DNA of 64,000 bases from Treponema_I sp045631425 (GTDB taxonomy: Bacteria > Spirochaetota > Spirochaetia > Treponematales > Treponemataceae). The stretch's first letter is position 1. Each line of letters begins with the position of its first letter. Below are positions 48,845 to 58,073 of the stretch, piece after piece. The notes beneath the pieces are model-generated. The model saw only the letters and a program-made list of their open reading frames with translations. It was not told where the DNA came from and searched no databases. The stretch is from positions 55,324 through 119,323 of the forward strand of contig JAZQUR010000085.1 in assembly GCA_045631425.1 (NCBI GenBank), in the 5' to 3' direction. The position numbers and the translations under genes were made by a program.

Positions 48845-50839
48845 ATGAAAAAGTCTGTTTTTGCTGTTTTGATGTTTTTATGGGTTGTTTTTTGTGGTTT
48901 TGCAGAAGAAAATACTTATGCAAATAGAAATACAGCTTTAAAGTATTTAAAATTAGCTCAAGATTATGTTTTGAAATCTCAGTGGGAAAACGTCTTATCA
49001 ACTGCAGAAATCGGATTAACTTACGATTCTTCCTTGGCTGATTTGTGGTATGTAAAATCAATTGCACAGTCACAAAAAAATGAAAAGCCTTATATCATTA
49101 TAGAAAATTTAGAAAATGCCTTGCAAAAAGAGTGGGTTAGTTACAATCCAAGTGGGGCAAAAATCATGTTGGCAAATTATTATTACAACGTGGTGGATTA
49201 CGAAAAATCTCTAAATCTTTTAAGCGATAGAAGTTTAAGTTTGAACTCAGATGCTCTAAAAACTTCTGCAAAGATTTATTATCAAACTGGAAATCTTCAA
49301 AAAGCTCGAGAAACTATAAATACTGCTTGGCGTATGTTCCCTTTGGATGTTGATTTTCCCTTGATTTTCTACAAATTTGAAAATCCTGCTCAACTTTCTA
49401 TGGAAGCCACAAATTCTTCTGACGAAATGTTTTTCGAGTTAAACAAAACATTTTTATCATTGGGATTTGATTACGTAAATGGGAAAAATCAAGTAAATCC
49501 TCAGTTTTTGTTGGTGGCTTCTAGTTTTGCAGACAAAGATTTGCAAACAAAAATGCTAAAAGTTTACAAAACTCAAGGAATTGAAAGTCCTTTATACCCT
49601 TTAAAAGCTTTTGAAGCAGAGTTGATTTCGGAAGATGAAGCAATTTCTAGCTTTTTTACTTTGTCAAAAGGGGAAATTGACTACAATCTTTTGACTCAAC
49701 TTTTTGATTTAATGCCCGAAGAAAAATATATTTCGATTTATTCGATTTTGGATAGTTTCCAAGGAACTTTGCTTTTTGATGAAAATCAAGATGGATTTTA
49801 TGAGTTAACTTGTGAATATAAAAGTGGTCGTCCAATTTATGCTGAATATGAAGAAAAACAAGATGGAATTGTAAAATGGACTTCAAAATTTGATTATGGC
49901 GCAGCTCAAGAGGTTTTCCTTCCAAAAGAAAAGTTGACATTGAAATATGCTCGTTATCCATATGTTTCCACTGTTGAGTATGAAAATATGGATTACAATT
50001 TTATCCCTGATTCAGTATCTTGGCTACCTTTTGAAGTTTCTGTGTCTGATTTTTCAGGAAATGAATATGATTTTTATATCATAAACCCTGTTGATACAAC
50101 TTTTGATTCTTCAAATTTATATGAAAAATCTTCGTCTGTCGTAACTTATTTGTCAAATAAAAATAAAGATGGGGAAGATAAAATCAGATTTTCTATTTCA
50201 AATGGAAAAATTGTTAGCGGAAATTATTTTTTAGAAGGAAATCTTTATGCATCTGCAGTTTTTGAAAATGGAAGTTTGATTTTTAGAAATGTGGACAAAG
50301 ATTTGAACGGTTCTTTTGAGATTACAGAAATCTACAAAAATGATTCAAATGATGAAACTATTGATTTTTATAGTCTTTTTGGTACATTTGAATACGATGG
50401 GAATTTGCGACTTTCTAGTATTGTAGTTGATACCGATGACGATGGCGAAATTGATTTTTATGAAAATTACGGCTTAGATGGATCTGTCTCAAAAAAATGG
50501 AATGGCATTCAAGAAAATCGTGATAAAGACAATACTCTTATAAGTTTAGTTTATGATATTCCTTTAAGTGAAAATAAAGTTGAAATATATTTTTTTGATG
50601 AAAAACCAATGTACTTCTTGTACAAAAATCTTACATATCCTTTGATGTATGATTCTGACATTGATTTTTATTGGCTTGGGGATATTCCATCTTATGCGGA
50701 AGAACTTGATTATCAAAAAATAAAGCAGGATTTAATCGATAAGGATACCGTATATTCTGTAAAAATTTACAAAATGGATAATAATAATTATTTCTATGCA
50801 GTAAAAACTTTTGATTTTTACTTCGCTCAGCAAATGTAA
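48845..50839 (+). CDS. Periplasmic TPR-containing protein
   Basis: 664 residues: signal peptide MKKSVFAVLMFLWVVFCGFAEE, then N-terminal TPR-like helices (NRNTALKYLKLAQDYVLKSQWENVLSTAEIGLTYDSSLADLWYVKSI region, about residues 24-170). The C-terminal half is beta-rich with repeated D-N/D-G motifs, such as FDENQDGFYELTCEYKSGRP, DKDLNGSFEITEIYKND and TDDDGEIDFYENYGLDG, which look like EF-hand-like or VCBS-like Ca2+ loops. The function is unknown. It follows ftsH by 4 bp, so it is probably co-transcribed. Confidence 0.82.
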   Translation: MKKSVFAVLMFLWVVFCGFAEENTYANRNTALKYLKLAQDYVLKSQWENVLSTAEIGLTYDSSLADLWYVKSIAQSQKNEKPYIIIENLENALQKEWVSYNPSGAKIMLANYYYNVVDYEKSLNLLSDRSLSLNSDALKTSAKIYYQTGNLQKARETINTAWRMFPLDVDFPLIFYKFENPAQLSMEATNSSDEMFFELNKTFLSLGFDYVNGKNQVNPQFLLVASSFADKDLQTKMLKVYKTQGIESPLYPLKAFEAELISEDEAISSFFTLSKGEIDYNLLTQLFDLMPEEKYISIYSILDSFQGTLLFDENQDGFYELTCEYKSGRPIYAEYEEKQDGIVKWTSKFDYGAAQEVFLPKEKLTLKYARYPYVSTVEYENMDYNFIPDSVSWLPFEVSVSDFSGNEYDFYIINPVDTTFDSSNLYEKSSSVVTYLSNKNKDGEDKIRFSISNGKIVSGNYFLEGNLYASAVFENGSLIFRNVDKDLNGSFEITEIYKNDSNDETIDFYSLFGTFEYDGNLRLSSIVVDTDDDGEIDFYENYGLDGSVSKKWNGIQENRDKDNTLISLVYDIPLSENKVEIYFFDEKPMYFLYKNLTYPLMYDSDIDFYWLGDIPSYAEELDYQKIKQDLIDKDTVYSVKIYKMDNNNYFYAVKTFDFYFAQQM

Positions 50840-50856
50840 AAAAAATCTTCTTCTAT

Positions 50857-50890
50857 AAAAAAACCGCCTCCAACTTTTTGTTGAAGGCGG
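50857..50890 (-). terminator. Terminator of the dxs-truA operon
   Basis: CCGCCTTCAAC pairs with GTTGGAGGCGG on the minus strand, followed by T7. On the plus strand the bases after the stem are not T-rich, so it serves mainly the minus-strand operon. Confidence 0.8.
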
Positions 50891-51004
50891 AAAAGGAGAT
50901 GAAGAGGATTTTTTGAAAAAAATGTTTATTTGCTCAAGTTCTATAAAGTAAACCACCCTATAAAAATAAGGTTACAAAAAAAACATAAAAAATTAATATT
51001 TTTT

Positions 51005-51778
51005 TTATGGAGCTCTTCTTATCCCATCAAATTTTACTTGATACAAAAATAAACCTGTTGAAGGTGCAGTTGGTCCTGCAAGTTTCCTATCTTTCGCATC
51101 AAGAATTTGTTTAAAATATTCTGGTGGATATCCTGCTTTTTCTAAATAAATAAGGGTTCCAGTAATTGAACGAACCATTTTCCAAAGGAAAGCGTTGGCC
51201 TCTATTTCAAAAACAAGTTTTTCCCCATCTAGATAAAAGTGGGCGTCCTCTAAATATCTAAATTTTGAAACGCTTTTATCTCCTGCTGCAGAAAAAGTTG
51301 TACAATCAATTTCTCCACGAAGATATGAAGCCATTTTGTTTAATTTCTCGATATCAGGCTTCCTAAAAAGCGGCCAAATATAGCGCATTTCCTTTGCTGG
51401 TGGAGTTTCTCCTATCCACATAAAATAGCGGTAAGAACGGCTTGTGGCACTAAAACGAGCATGAAATCCCTCTGGCATAACTTCTGCTGTCATAACCCGT
51501 ATATCGTGGGGTAGGAGGCTATTTATTGCTGGGATGTACTTTTCAACTGGAATTGTGTCGATAGGCGACTCAAAAGTTACTGCCTGAAAACTTGCGTGAA
51601 CGCCAGAATCTGTTCTTCCTGAGCCACAGGCTTGTACAGGTGTCTTGTGAATAATCTCCAGCGCTTTTTCCAATTCTTCTTGGACAGTTCGAACTTTGCC
51701 CGTAAGCGTTTCTTTTTGCTTTTGCCATCCACAAAAATCAGTTCCGTCATAAGAAATAGTTAGTAATATTGTTCGCAT
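51005..51778 (-). CDS. truA: tRNA pseudouridine synthase A
   Basis: 257 residues. It modifies uridines 38-40 in the anticodon arm. N-terminus MRTILLTISYDGTDFCGWQKQ; catalytic Asp in GSGRTDSGVHASFQAV (about residue 58); NAFLWKMVRSITGTL near the C-terminus. Last gene of the minus-strand operon, ending at the terminator at 50857-50890. Confidence 0.96.
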   Translation of the reverse strand: MRTILLTISYDGTDFCGWQKQKETLTGKVRTVQEELEKALEIIHKTPVQACGSGRTDSGVHASFQAVTFESPIDTIPVEKYIPAINSLLPHDIRVMTAEVMPEGFHARFSATSRSYRYFMWIGETPPAKEMRYIWPLFRKPDIEKLNKMASYLRGEIDCTTFSAAGDKSVSKFRYLEDAHFYLDGEKLVFEIEANAFLWKMVRSITGTLIYLEKAGYPPEYFKQILDAKDRKLAGPTAPSTGLFLYQVKFDGIRRAP

Positions 51779-51803
51779 TTTTGTTTCTTCTGTTTATCTT
51801 AGG

Positions 51804-52718
51804 CTAAAGGTCGTCTTCATCAATAACATTTGCATCTTTTAGCAGTTTTGTAATGCTATCATAAAGATTTCGTGAATGTTCTAGAAGTGGACCTGGTTTG
51901 TTTTTTGAGGATTTTCCCAAACCAAAGATTCGAGCAATAGAACGCTTGTAATTTTCTAGTTTTTTTAGGCGTTCATCATGGTTTTCTGTTTGCCCGTACT
52001 TATATTCCAATAGACCACAAAGATATATTACGCCGTCATATCCGTAGTTTTTATCAATATCTGGACCAAAATTTGATACACCTGCGATGCTTTCCACTTT
52101 TGTTGTTTCAAATTCTAGCGCTTCTTGATAAAAGAATAAGGCTTTTCGATAAAACTTTTGGGCGATGTAGTCGTAATTGTGATTTGGACATTCTGTGTCT
52201 AAGTCGTTACAAAGCCAAGCAAGTCGCAAACTGATTAAAGCTTTTTTGATTGTTGGTGAAAATGATTTCGGCATTTGTTCATAGCTTAATAATGCTAGAT
52301 AATAAGTTGCGGCACCGTCTAAAAGTGTTTTATCACGTTTTAGGCTGTAGTGGGGAAAAATTGCTTGCACAGATTCACGGCGATTTTTTTCTTCGTCTAA
52401 GAGTTTTGCAGCAGTTTTTGCATCATTTAGCAGTGGAAAATCTTGCCAGAAAAAAGCTGCATGGCAACTTGGACAACCACCAACGGTATAAATCAGCGGA
52501 TAAACTTTTCCGTATTTTACAGATGGCTCAAAATTTCTTCGAAGTTCGTCGGTTAAAGTTCCTGCAATCATACGACCGCCACCACTAAGCATTTCTTCTT
52601 TTTGGAAATCTTTTTTACAAACAGGACATATTATTTTTGTTTTTGAATAGAATGAAATACTTAATTTTTTATTTGGGTCAGTTTTGTTTATGTCTGAGGA
52701 TTTTCTGTAATATGCCAT
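51804..52718 (-). CDS. DUF2225 family protein
   Basis: 304 residues from ATG 52718 (AGGTGG upstream; the in-frame 52754 start is inside acpS). The N-terminal metal-binding-like segment has ICPVCKKDFQKEEM and a second pair in GGCPSCHAAFFWQDFP. Helical repeats follow that resemble TPR/DUF2225 (LRLAWLCNDLDTECPNHNYDY, then KAALFFYQEALEFE-like). The function is unknown. Located between acpS and truA in the operon. Confidence 0.82.
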   Translation of the reverse strand: MAYYRKSSDINKTDPNKKLSISFYSKTKIICPVCKKDFQKEEMLSGGGRMIAGTLTDELRRNFEPSVKYGKVYPLIYTVGGCPSCHAAFFWQDFPLLNDAKTAAKLLDEEKNRRESVQAIFPHYSLKRDKTLLDGAATYYLALLSYEQMPKSFSPTIKKALISLRLAWLCNDLDTECPNHNYDYIAQKFYRKALFFYQEALEFETTKVESIAGVSNFGPDIDKNYGYDGVIYLCGLLEYKYGQTENHDERLKKLENYKRSIARIFGLGKSSKNKPGPLLEHSRNLYDSITKLLKDANVIDEDDL

Positions 52719-52726
52719 ATTTCCAC

Positions 52727-53098
52727 CTAATTTTCTATAATCACCATTGCACACGCGTATTCTTTTTCGTGTGAAATTGATAAATGAATTTTAACATGAT
52801 TCTCGGATTTTGTAATCTCAAAAATTGTAGGAAAAAGTTCGATGTAAGGTTTACCAAGTTTATCCTTTTTCACGCAAATATCTCGAAGTGAAAATCCTCG
52901 TAAGCCTGTTCCAAGAGCTTTGCCGAGAGCTTCTTTTGCTGCGAATCGAGCTGCGATTGTTTCTTCTCGGTTTTTATCCCTTGATAAAATATATTTTACT
53001 TCTTCAGGATGAAAAAAGCGGGATAAAAGTTTTTCGTTGTTTGCCCAAGTTGAAAATCGACTTACTTTTACAATATCAATTCCTGTTCCAAGTATCAT
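52727..53098 (-). CDS. acpS: Holo-[acyl-carrier-protein] synthase
   Basis: 123 residues. It transfers 4'-phosphopantetheine from CoA to ACP. The signature N-terminus MILGTGIDIVKVSRF and the metal-binding FAAKEALGKALGTGL are clear, as is the SISHEKEYACAMVII end. Starts overlapping the ybbR stop. Confidence 0.96.
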   Translation of the reverse strand: MILGTGIDIVKVSRFSTWANNEKLLSRFFHPEEVKYILSRDKNREETIAARFAAKEALGKALGTGLRGFSLRDICVKKDKLGKPYIELFPTIFEITKSENHVKIHLSISHEKEYACAMVIIEN

Positions 53099-54171
53099 TC
53101 TGAAATCTCCTGACTTGTTGTTTCAGAAAGTTGACTTTCACCAGAAATATTTTCAGCGTCATTTGTTTGAGGATTTTCAGAAGTGGTAGCTTCTTCTAAA
53201 TCACCATTTTCTTCAGAAACTTCTTCCTGACTTTTTTCAGAAATTGTAACCAAAATTGTGTTTGGCTCAACAGAAATCAAATTTAAGTTTGATAATTTAT
53301 AGTTTTGCACTTCAAGTTCATATTCTCCAGGTTCTGTTATCCATGAACAATCAACATAAAGCATACCTTGTGGTAGTTTATAATCTTTTAGATAATTTTG
53401 AGCTCCATTTACAGTAACATTTGCTTTTGTTGTTCCTGTTTTTACTTCCAAACCTTCTGTTGGATTTAGAAGTGTGATAGAAGTGTCTTCAAAGGTTTTA
53501 TCTTCAAAAATTTCTGATATAATGACTTTTGCATTTACCGAAGTTGGCTCATCAATGTAAATTCGCTTATTTGTATTTACGAGATTTAGTGTTTTTTCCA
53601 TTGATTCACTTGCATCAGTAATATTCCAAAGTTCAGTTTCAATGTTTTTTACGCTTTTTACAGCTGCAGATGGGCCTACAATTCTTGCAAGCTTTGGTTC
53701 TGTTTCTTTTGCTTCAACTTTATAGCCAGATATAGGATTGCCAGTTGTTCGTAGATAAATTGGAACGTATTCAATTATTTTTTCATCTAATACAACATCA
53801 ATATTCTGTGGGGTTGGTCGAATTTCCAAAGTTGAAATATTTGAGGCATTTTTGGATAATTTTAAACTTACTGGAACTGAGTAATTCCCAGCAACAGTGT
53901 AATAATCTAGATTTAGATAAGCGGAAAAATCACTTTCTGTAAGGCGACTTGTATCTTCTGGCTTTCCTTTAATTATTAGTTTTATTCGAGATGGAACTTC
54001 TTTTTCTAACAATAAATTACCATTGGATTCAACTTTTAGAGGTACTGATAAAGTCATTGTGTCTAAATCCGTAATTTGATAAAAGACATACAAGAATATT
54101 GCAGCAAGCAAGGAAATAACGATAACAACCCAATCTTGTTTGATTTTTTTAAGCCTTTGTGATAACGTCAT
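53095..54171 (-). CDS. ybbR: YbbR-domain protein (CdaR-like)
   Basis: 358 residues from ATG 54171, where GGAGGA is well placed; the ORF's first ATG at 54213 is not. One N-terminal helix (DWVVIVISLLAAIFLYVFYQ) is followed by four YbbR-type beta domains outside the membrane (for example YVPIYLRTTGNPISGYKVEAKETEPKLARIVGPSAAVKSVKNIETE, only part of which is given here for identification). An acidic Glu/Ser/Thr-rich C-terminal tail follows. In Firmicutes CdaR binds and modulates CdaA, encoded directly upstream with a 23-bp overlap. Confidence 0.88.
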   Translation of the reverse strand: MTLSQRLKKIKQDWVVIVISLLAAIFLYVFYQITDLDTMTLSVPLKVESNGNLLLEKEVPSRIKLIIKGKPEDTSRLTESDFSAYLNLDYYTVAGNYSVPVSLKLSKNASNISTLEIRPTPQNIDVVLDEKIIEYVPIYLRTTGNPISGYKVEAKETEPKLARIVGPSAAVKSVKNIETELWNITDASESMEKTLNLVNTNKRIYIDEPTSVNAKVIISEIFEDKTFEDTSITLLNPTEGLEVKTGTTKANVTVNGAQNYLKDYKLPQGMLYVDCSWITEPGEYELEVQNYKLSNLNLISVEPNTILVTISEKSQEEVSEENGDLEEATTSENPQTNDAENISGESQLSETTSQEISE

Positions 54172-54964
54172 TGTCTGGTTCCTCCGCTGTTTGTGCATCT
54201 GGCTTGATTTCAAGTTGATCTTCTAGAGTTTTTGTTAGTTGTTCCATTGTTAAATCGTAGTAAAGCTTTGAGTCATAAGCAATACTGATTGCTCCTGTTT
54301 CCTCTGAAACGATTACAACAAGGGCGTCTGTTTCTTCTGTAACACCAATAGCGGCTCTATGTCGTGTACCAAATGTTTTTGTAATATCAGGCTGTTTCGA
54401 AAGTGGAAGAAAGCATCCCGCGCCTAAGATTTTTCCACCTTGAACGATTACAGCACCGTCGTGTAAAGGTGTGTCATAACTGAAAATTGTTACCAAAAGA
54501 CTTGATGAAAGGTCTGCGTTTAACTTTGTTCCTGTGTCCACAAGTTCTTTTAGATTTTGTTTACGTTCAAATACAACAAGCATACCACGTTTTTGTTTAG
54601 AAAGCATTTCTGCCGCCATTAAAACAGAGTCGACATAAGTACGCTTTGAACGAGTTCCCAATTTTACCCAAGCATTTTGTCCAAGCGTTAAAAAGATTTT
54701 TCTAAGTTCTGGCTGGAAAACGATGGCAAAACAAACCAAAAGCCCCGGAGCCAATGTGTTTAGAATTTTTAACAATGTTGTAAGTTGTAACGCTGTAGCC
54801 ACTGCAAAAGCCAGCGCAAAAGTAACGATTACACGCAAAATTTGTGCACCGTTTGTTTTTACGATGATGGTATAAGCTTTGTAAATAATGAAAGCCAAAA
54901 TCCCAATATCTAAAAATGGTTTTATATAATTATATACAACCGCAAATCTTTCAAAATTATTCAT
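54149..54964 (-). CDS. cdaA: Diadenylate cyclase CdaA (DisA_N domain)
   Basis: 271 residues. Three N-terminal membrane helices precede the DAC domain with the catalytic DGA in TPLHDGAVIVQGGKILGAGCFLP and the RHR motif in FGTRHRAAIGVTEETDA. It makes cyclic di-AMP from two ATP at the membrane. Translationally coupled to folP (8-bp overlap) and ybbR (23-bp overlap), a linkage also seen in other bacteria with cdaA-cdaR. Confidence 0.95.
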   Translation of the reverse strand: MNNFERFAVVYNYIKPFLDIGILAFIIYKAYTIIVKTNGAQILRVIVTFALAFAVATALQLTTLLKILNTLAPGLLVCFAIVFQPELRKIFLTLGQNAWVKLGTRSKRTYVDSVLMAAEMLSKQKRGMLVVFERKQNLKELVDTGTKLNADLSSSLLVTIFSYDTPLHDGAVIVQGGKILGAGCFLPLSKQPDITKTFGTRHRAAIGVTEETDALVVIVSEETGAISIAYDSKLYYDLTMEQLTKTLEDQLEIKPDAQTAEEPDNDVITKA

Positions 54965-55823
54965 ATAATCCTCTGTAAACTAAAAGGGTATCTCGTGTTT
55001 CTCCAACATCGTGAACCCGTAAAATTGTGGCACCTTTTTCTACAGCCAATAAATTCGCTGCTAAAGTTCCTGAAAGTCTATTTTCTACATTTTGGGTCGT
55101 AAGTTCACCAATGCAAGTTTTTCGTGAAAGTGCCATAACTATGTGATTTGGACTTAATTCACATTTTAAACCATTTTGAACATTTTGCAAAATAGTCCCA
55201 CTTGATAAAATCAATTTTTTATTATGATTTAAGTTTTTTCCAAAACCGATTCCTGCGTCTAAGATGATTTTATCAGGAGAAATCCCCTTGGAAATGGCGA
55301 AATTACATCTATCCAAAAGATAGTTAGATACTTCAGTTATAATATCGTCATATTGAGGATTGTTTTGCATATTTTCTGGATTTCCCTTTTTGTGCATCAA
55401 AATAACAGGGATTTTTGCATCAGCCACGAAGTAGGGGAGATTTTCATCATCCTCTAAAGCAGAAATATCGTTTAGGATATTTGCACCTTCTTCAAAACAA
55501 GCTTTCATCACCGTAAGTTTTCTTGTATCCACAGAAATGGGAATATCAGAATGTTTTCGAATTTGTTTTATCAAGGGAAGTAGGGATTGTAGCTCTTCTT
55601 TGTCAGAAATGTATTTTGCTCCAGGACGACTTGATTCTGCACCAATATCCAAAATATCAGTACCGTTATCAATCATTTTTAGAGCTTGATTTATGGCTTT
55701 TTTTCCTGTAAAACGACTTCCCTTCCAAAAAGAGTTGTTATTGGAGTTGATTATCCCCATAATAAAACTTGGATTTTCAGTGGAAATAGCTTTGTTGTGC
55801 AACAATAACTGAAGTTTTGCCAT
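54957..55823 (-). CDS. folP: Dihydropteroate synthase
   Basis: 288 residues. It joins 4-aminobenzoate and hydroxymethyl-dihydropterin diphosphate. Motifs: FIMGIINSNNNSFW (loop 1), DNGTDILDIGAESSRPGAKYI (loop 2), ISVDTRK, NILNDISAL and DAGIGFGKNLNHN. The usual MGILNVTPDSF is changed at the Thr/Pro/Asp positions to MGIINSNNNSF, so the pterin loop is unusual. Lies between dxs and cdaA. Confidence 0.93.
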   Translation of the reverse strand: MAKLQLLLHNKAISTENPSFIMGIINSNNNSFWKGSRFTGKKAINQALKMIDNGTDILDIGAESSRPGAKYISDKEELQSLLPLIKQIRKHSDIPISVDTRKLTVMKACFEEGANILNDISALEDDENLPYFVADAKIPVILMHKKGNPENMQNNPQYDDIITEVSNYLLDRCNFAISKGISPDKIILDAGIGFGKNLNHNKKLILSSGTILQNVQNGLKCELSPNHIVMALSRKTCIGELTTQNVENRLSGTLAANLLAVEKGATILRVHDVGETRDTLLVYRGLYE

Positions 55824-55843
55824 GATTTATTCCTAGGGTAATA

Positions 55844-57778
55844 TTAAAAAAGATTTTCCATTTTCTTTGCAAGACGCTCTGGACTAAGGTGAGCATCTTC
55901 CAAAATTTCTGGGCGTTTTCCCTGTCCGATAAATCTGTCTGGAAATCCGCAAACCCAAGTTTTTTTGCCTGTTGTTTTTCTTTGCAAAAGTGATTCAAGA
56001 TAAGTTCCGATTCCACCAATGCGAATTCCGTCTTCAACAAAAACGATTTTTGAATAATCTTTTACAACCGATAAAAAGTACTCTTTGTCTAAAGGTTTTA
56101 AAAATCGCAAATTGTAAATATCAGGATAAATATTTTTTTCTTGTAGAATTTCACAAGCTTTTTGTACTTCTGGTAAAATCCCTCCAGTACAAATATATAA
56201 ACAATCTGTTTGATTTTCAGAGTTTGCTTTATTTTTTATGAGAACCCCTTTTCCATTTTCAATTGGATAAGATGATTCTGGGATTTCTTTTGGACAATTT
56301 CCCTTTGGATATCGAATTACAACTGGAAAATCTTGTTGAACAGCCCAATCAAGACAAAGTTCTAGTTCTGTTGCAGAACTTGGAGCTAAAAGTGACACGT
56401 CAGGAACTGGACGAAGTAGGGAAATGTCGAAAATACCTTGGTGAGTTTCACCATCGTCAGGAACTGGCCCCGATCTATCAAGCACGAAAACTGCAGGAAC
56501 TTTTTGCAAAGCGATATCGTGAATTAATTGGTCAACAGCTCTTTGCATAAATGTTGAATAGATGGCGACAACTGGTTTAATGCCAGCTCGGGCAAGTCCA
56601 CCTGCAAAGGTTACAGCGTGTTCTTCTGCGATTCCTACATCGAAAAAGCGATTTGGGAATTCTTTTGCAAAGCGAGATAAGCCAGTTCCATCTATCATAG
56701 CAGCTGTAATACAAGCAAGATTTCCGTATTTGTGACCTAGCTCTACAATTTTGCTACTAAATACCCCTGTGAAAGTTTTTTCAGATTTTGAAATCAACTC
56801 TCCAGTTTCTAGTGAAAATGGACCTAATCCGTGAAATTTGGTTGGATTTTGCTCTGCTAACTCGTATTTTCTACCTTTTTTGGTTACAACATGAACAACA
56901 CAAGGTCTGTCTAGCTTTTTCACATCTTGAAATACAGAAATTAGGCTTTCTATGTTGTGTCCATCAAAAGGTCCGAAGTATTCAAAACCAAAATCTACAA
57001 AGAGGTTATTTGAGTAAAAACTTGCTTTAATTGCTCTTTTGAATCTAAAAATAAAACTTGATAAAGGTTTGTTTAAGAACGGTATCTTTTTAACAGCCTT
57101 GTCGATGGTGTCTCTAAAACTTTGATACTGCGAACTTGATGTTAAGCGACTTAAATATCGAGAAAGAGAACCTGTGTTTTTGCTAATGGACATTTGGTTA
57201 TCGTTTAGAATTACCACCAAATCTTTAGAAAGCTGTCCGCCGTGGGAAAGAGCTTCAAAAGCCATACCACCAGTTAGGGCACCATCTCCGATAACTGCAA
57301 CAACTTTTCCTTCTTTTCGTAGCAACTTCCGTCCTGTGAGCAAACCTAAAGCGCTAGAAATTGATGTTGAAGCGTGTCCGGTATCAAAATAATCGTAAGG
57401 GCTTTCTTTTCGCTTTGTGAAACCAGAGATTCCACCGTGTTGACGTAGTGTGTCAAAATCTTTATTTCTTCCGGTTAATAATTTATGTGTATATGATTGG
57501 TGACTTACGTCAAAAATAATTGCATCGTCTTTGTGGTTAAAAACTTTGTGTAATGCGATAGTAAGCTCTACAGCACCTAGATTACTTGCGACGTGACCGC
57601 CATTTTTAGAAGCAACATCTAAAATGCGAGAACGAACTTCTTTTGCTAGTGTGTGAAGTTCTGAATTTGAAAAGTTTTCAATGTCTTTTGGAGTTGATAT
57701 TTTTTCTAATAGCAAAGCTTGTGTTTCCTTAAATATTCCAAATTGGAGAGATTTCTCTGCAACGGGAAAATGTTGCAT
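55844..57778 (-). CDS. dxs: 1-deoxy-D-xylulose-5-phosphate synthase
   Basis: 644 residues, thiamine-diphosphate enzyme starting the MEP pathway. Motifs: GHVASNLGAVELTIALHKVF, DVSHQSYTHKLLTGR, GDGALTGGMAFEAL with the ThDP-binding ILNDNQMSIS, RFFDVGIAEEHAVTFAGG (catalytic Glu) and RSGPVPDDGETHQG. The internal linker is shorter and differs from E. coli, but all catalytic blocks are present. First gene of the minus-strand operon. Confidence 0.96.
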   Translation of the reverse strand: MQHFPVAEKSLQFGIFKETQALLLEKISTPKDIENFSNSELHTLAKEVRSRILDVASKNGGHVASNLGAVELTIALHKVFNHKDDAIIFDVSHQSYTHKLLTGRNKDFDTLRQHGGISGFTKRKESPYDYFDTGHASTSISSALGLLTGRKLLRKEGKVVAVIGDGALTGGMAFEALSHGGQLSKDLVVILNDNQMSISKNTGSLSRYLSRLTSSSQYQSFRDTIDKAVKKIPFLNKPLSSFIFRFKRAIKASFYSNNLFVDFGFEYFGPFDGHNIESLISVFQDVKKLDRPCVVHVVTKKGRKYELAEQNPTKFHGLGPFSLETGELISKSEKTFTGVFSSKIVELGHKYGNLACITAAMIDGTGLSRFAKEFPNRFFDVGIAEEHAVTFAGGLARAGIKPVVAIYSTFMQRAVDQLIHDIALQKVPAVFVLDRSGPVPDDGETHQGIFDISLLRPVPDVSLLAPSSATELELCLDWAVQQDFPVVIRYPKGNCPKEIPESSYPIENGKGVLIKNKANSENQTDCLYICTGGILPEVQKACEILQEKNIYPDIYNLRFLKPLDKEYFLSVVKDYSKIVFVEDGIRIGGIGTYLESLLQRKTTGKKTWVCGFPDRFIGQGKRPEILEDAHLSPERLAKKMENLF

Positions 57779-57810
57779 ATATTATACAACACTTTTCAGA
57801 AAAAAAGGTA

Positions 57811-57851
57811 AAAAAAAGACCGCAGTTCAGCATAAAACTAAATCTACGGTC
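57811..57851 (-). terminator. Terminator after the tiny ribosomal-protein gene
   Basis: On the minus strand GACCGTAGA pairs with CTGCGGTC (one mismatch), followed by T7. It lies between the small gene at 57924-58013 and dxs. Confidence 0.7.
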
Positions 57852-57923
57852 ATTACATAGCATAATTGTAAGTATTCATTTGGAAACCTTCCATAATGCT
57901 TTTTTAGCTAAATTAAGCTAAAA

Positions 57924-58013
57924 TTATTTACTCTTATGCCGATTTCTTCTTAGCATCTTTTTTCGCTTATGTGTAGCAATCTTTTGACGCTTTCTTTTCT
58001 TACCACAAGGCAC
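57924..58013 (-). CDS. AURKAIP1/COX24-domain small ribosomal protein (29 aa)
   Basis: Too short for usual gene callers. Starts at GTG 58013 with AAGGAG seven bases upstream. The peptide is VPCGKKRKRQKIATHKRKK, then MLRRNRHKSK and a stop, almost all Lys/Arg. The core (K-KR-K-xx-HKRKKxLRxNRHK) is that of bacterial AURKAIP1/COX24-domain proteins, related to mitochondrial mS38 and placed on the small subunit. It has its own terminator downstream and is 60 bp after miaA. Confidence 0.88.
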   Translation of the reverse strand: MPCGKKRKRQKIATHKRKKMLRRNRHKSK

Positions 58014-58073
58014 AATAGCACTCCTTATTGAATGTTATAGTATTATCTAATAATTTGGTTTTTACGTCAAGTA

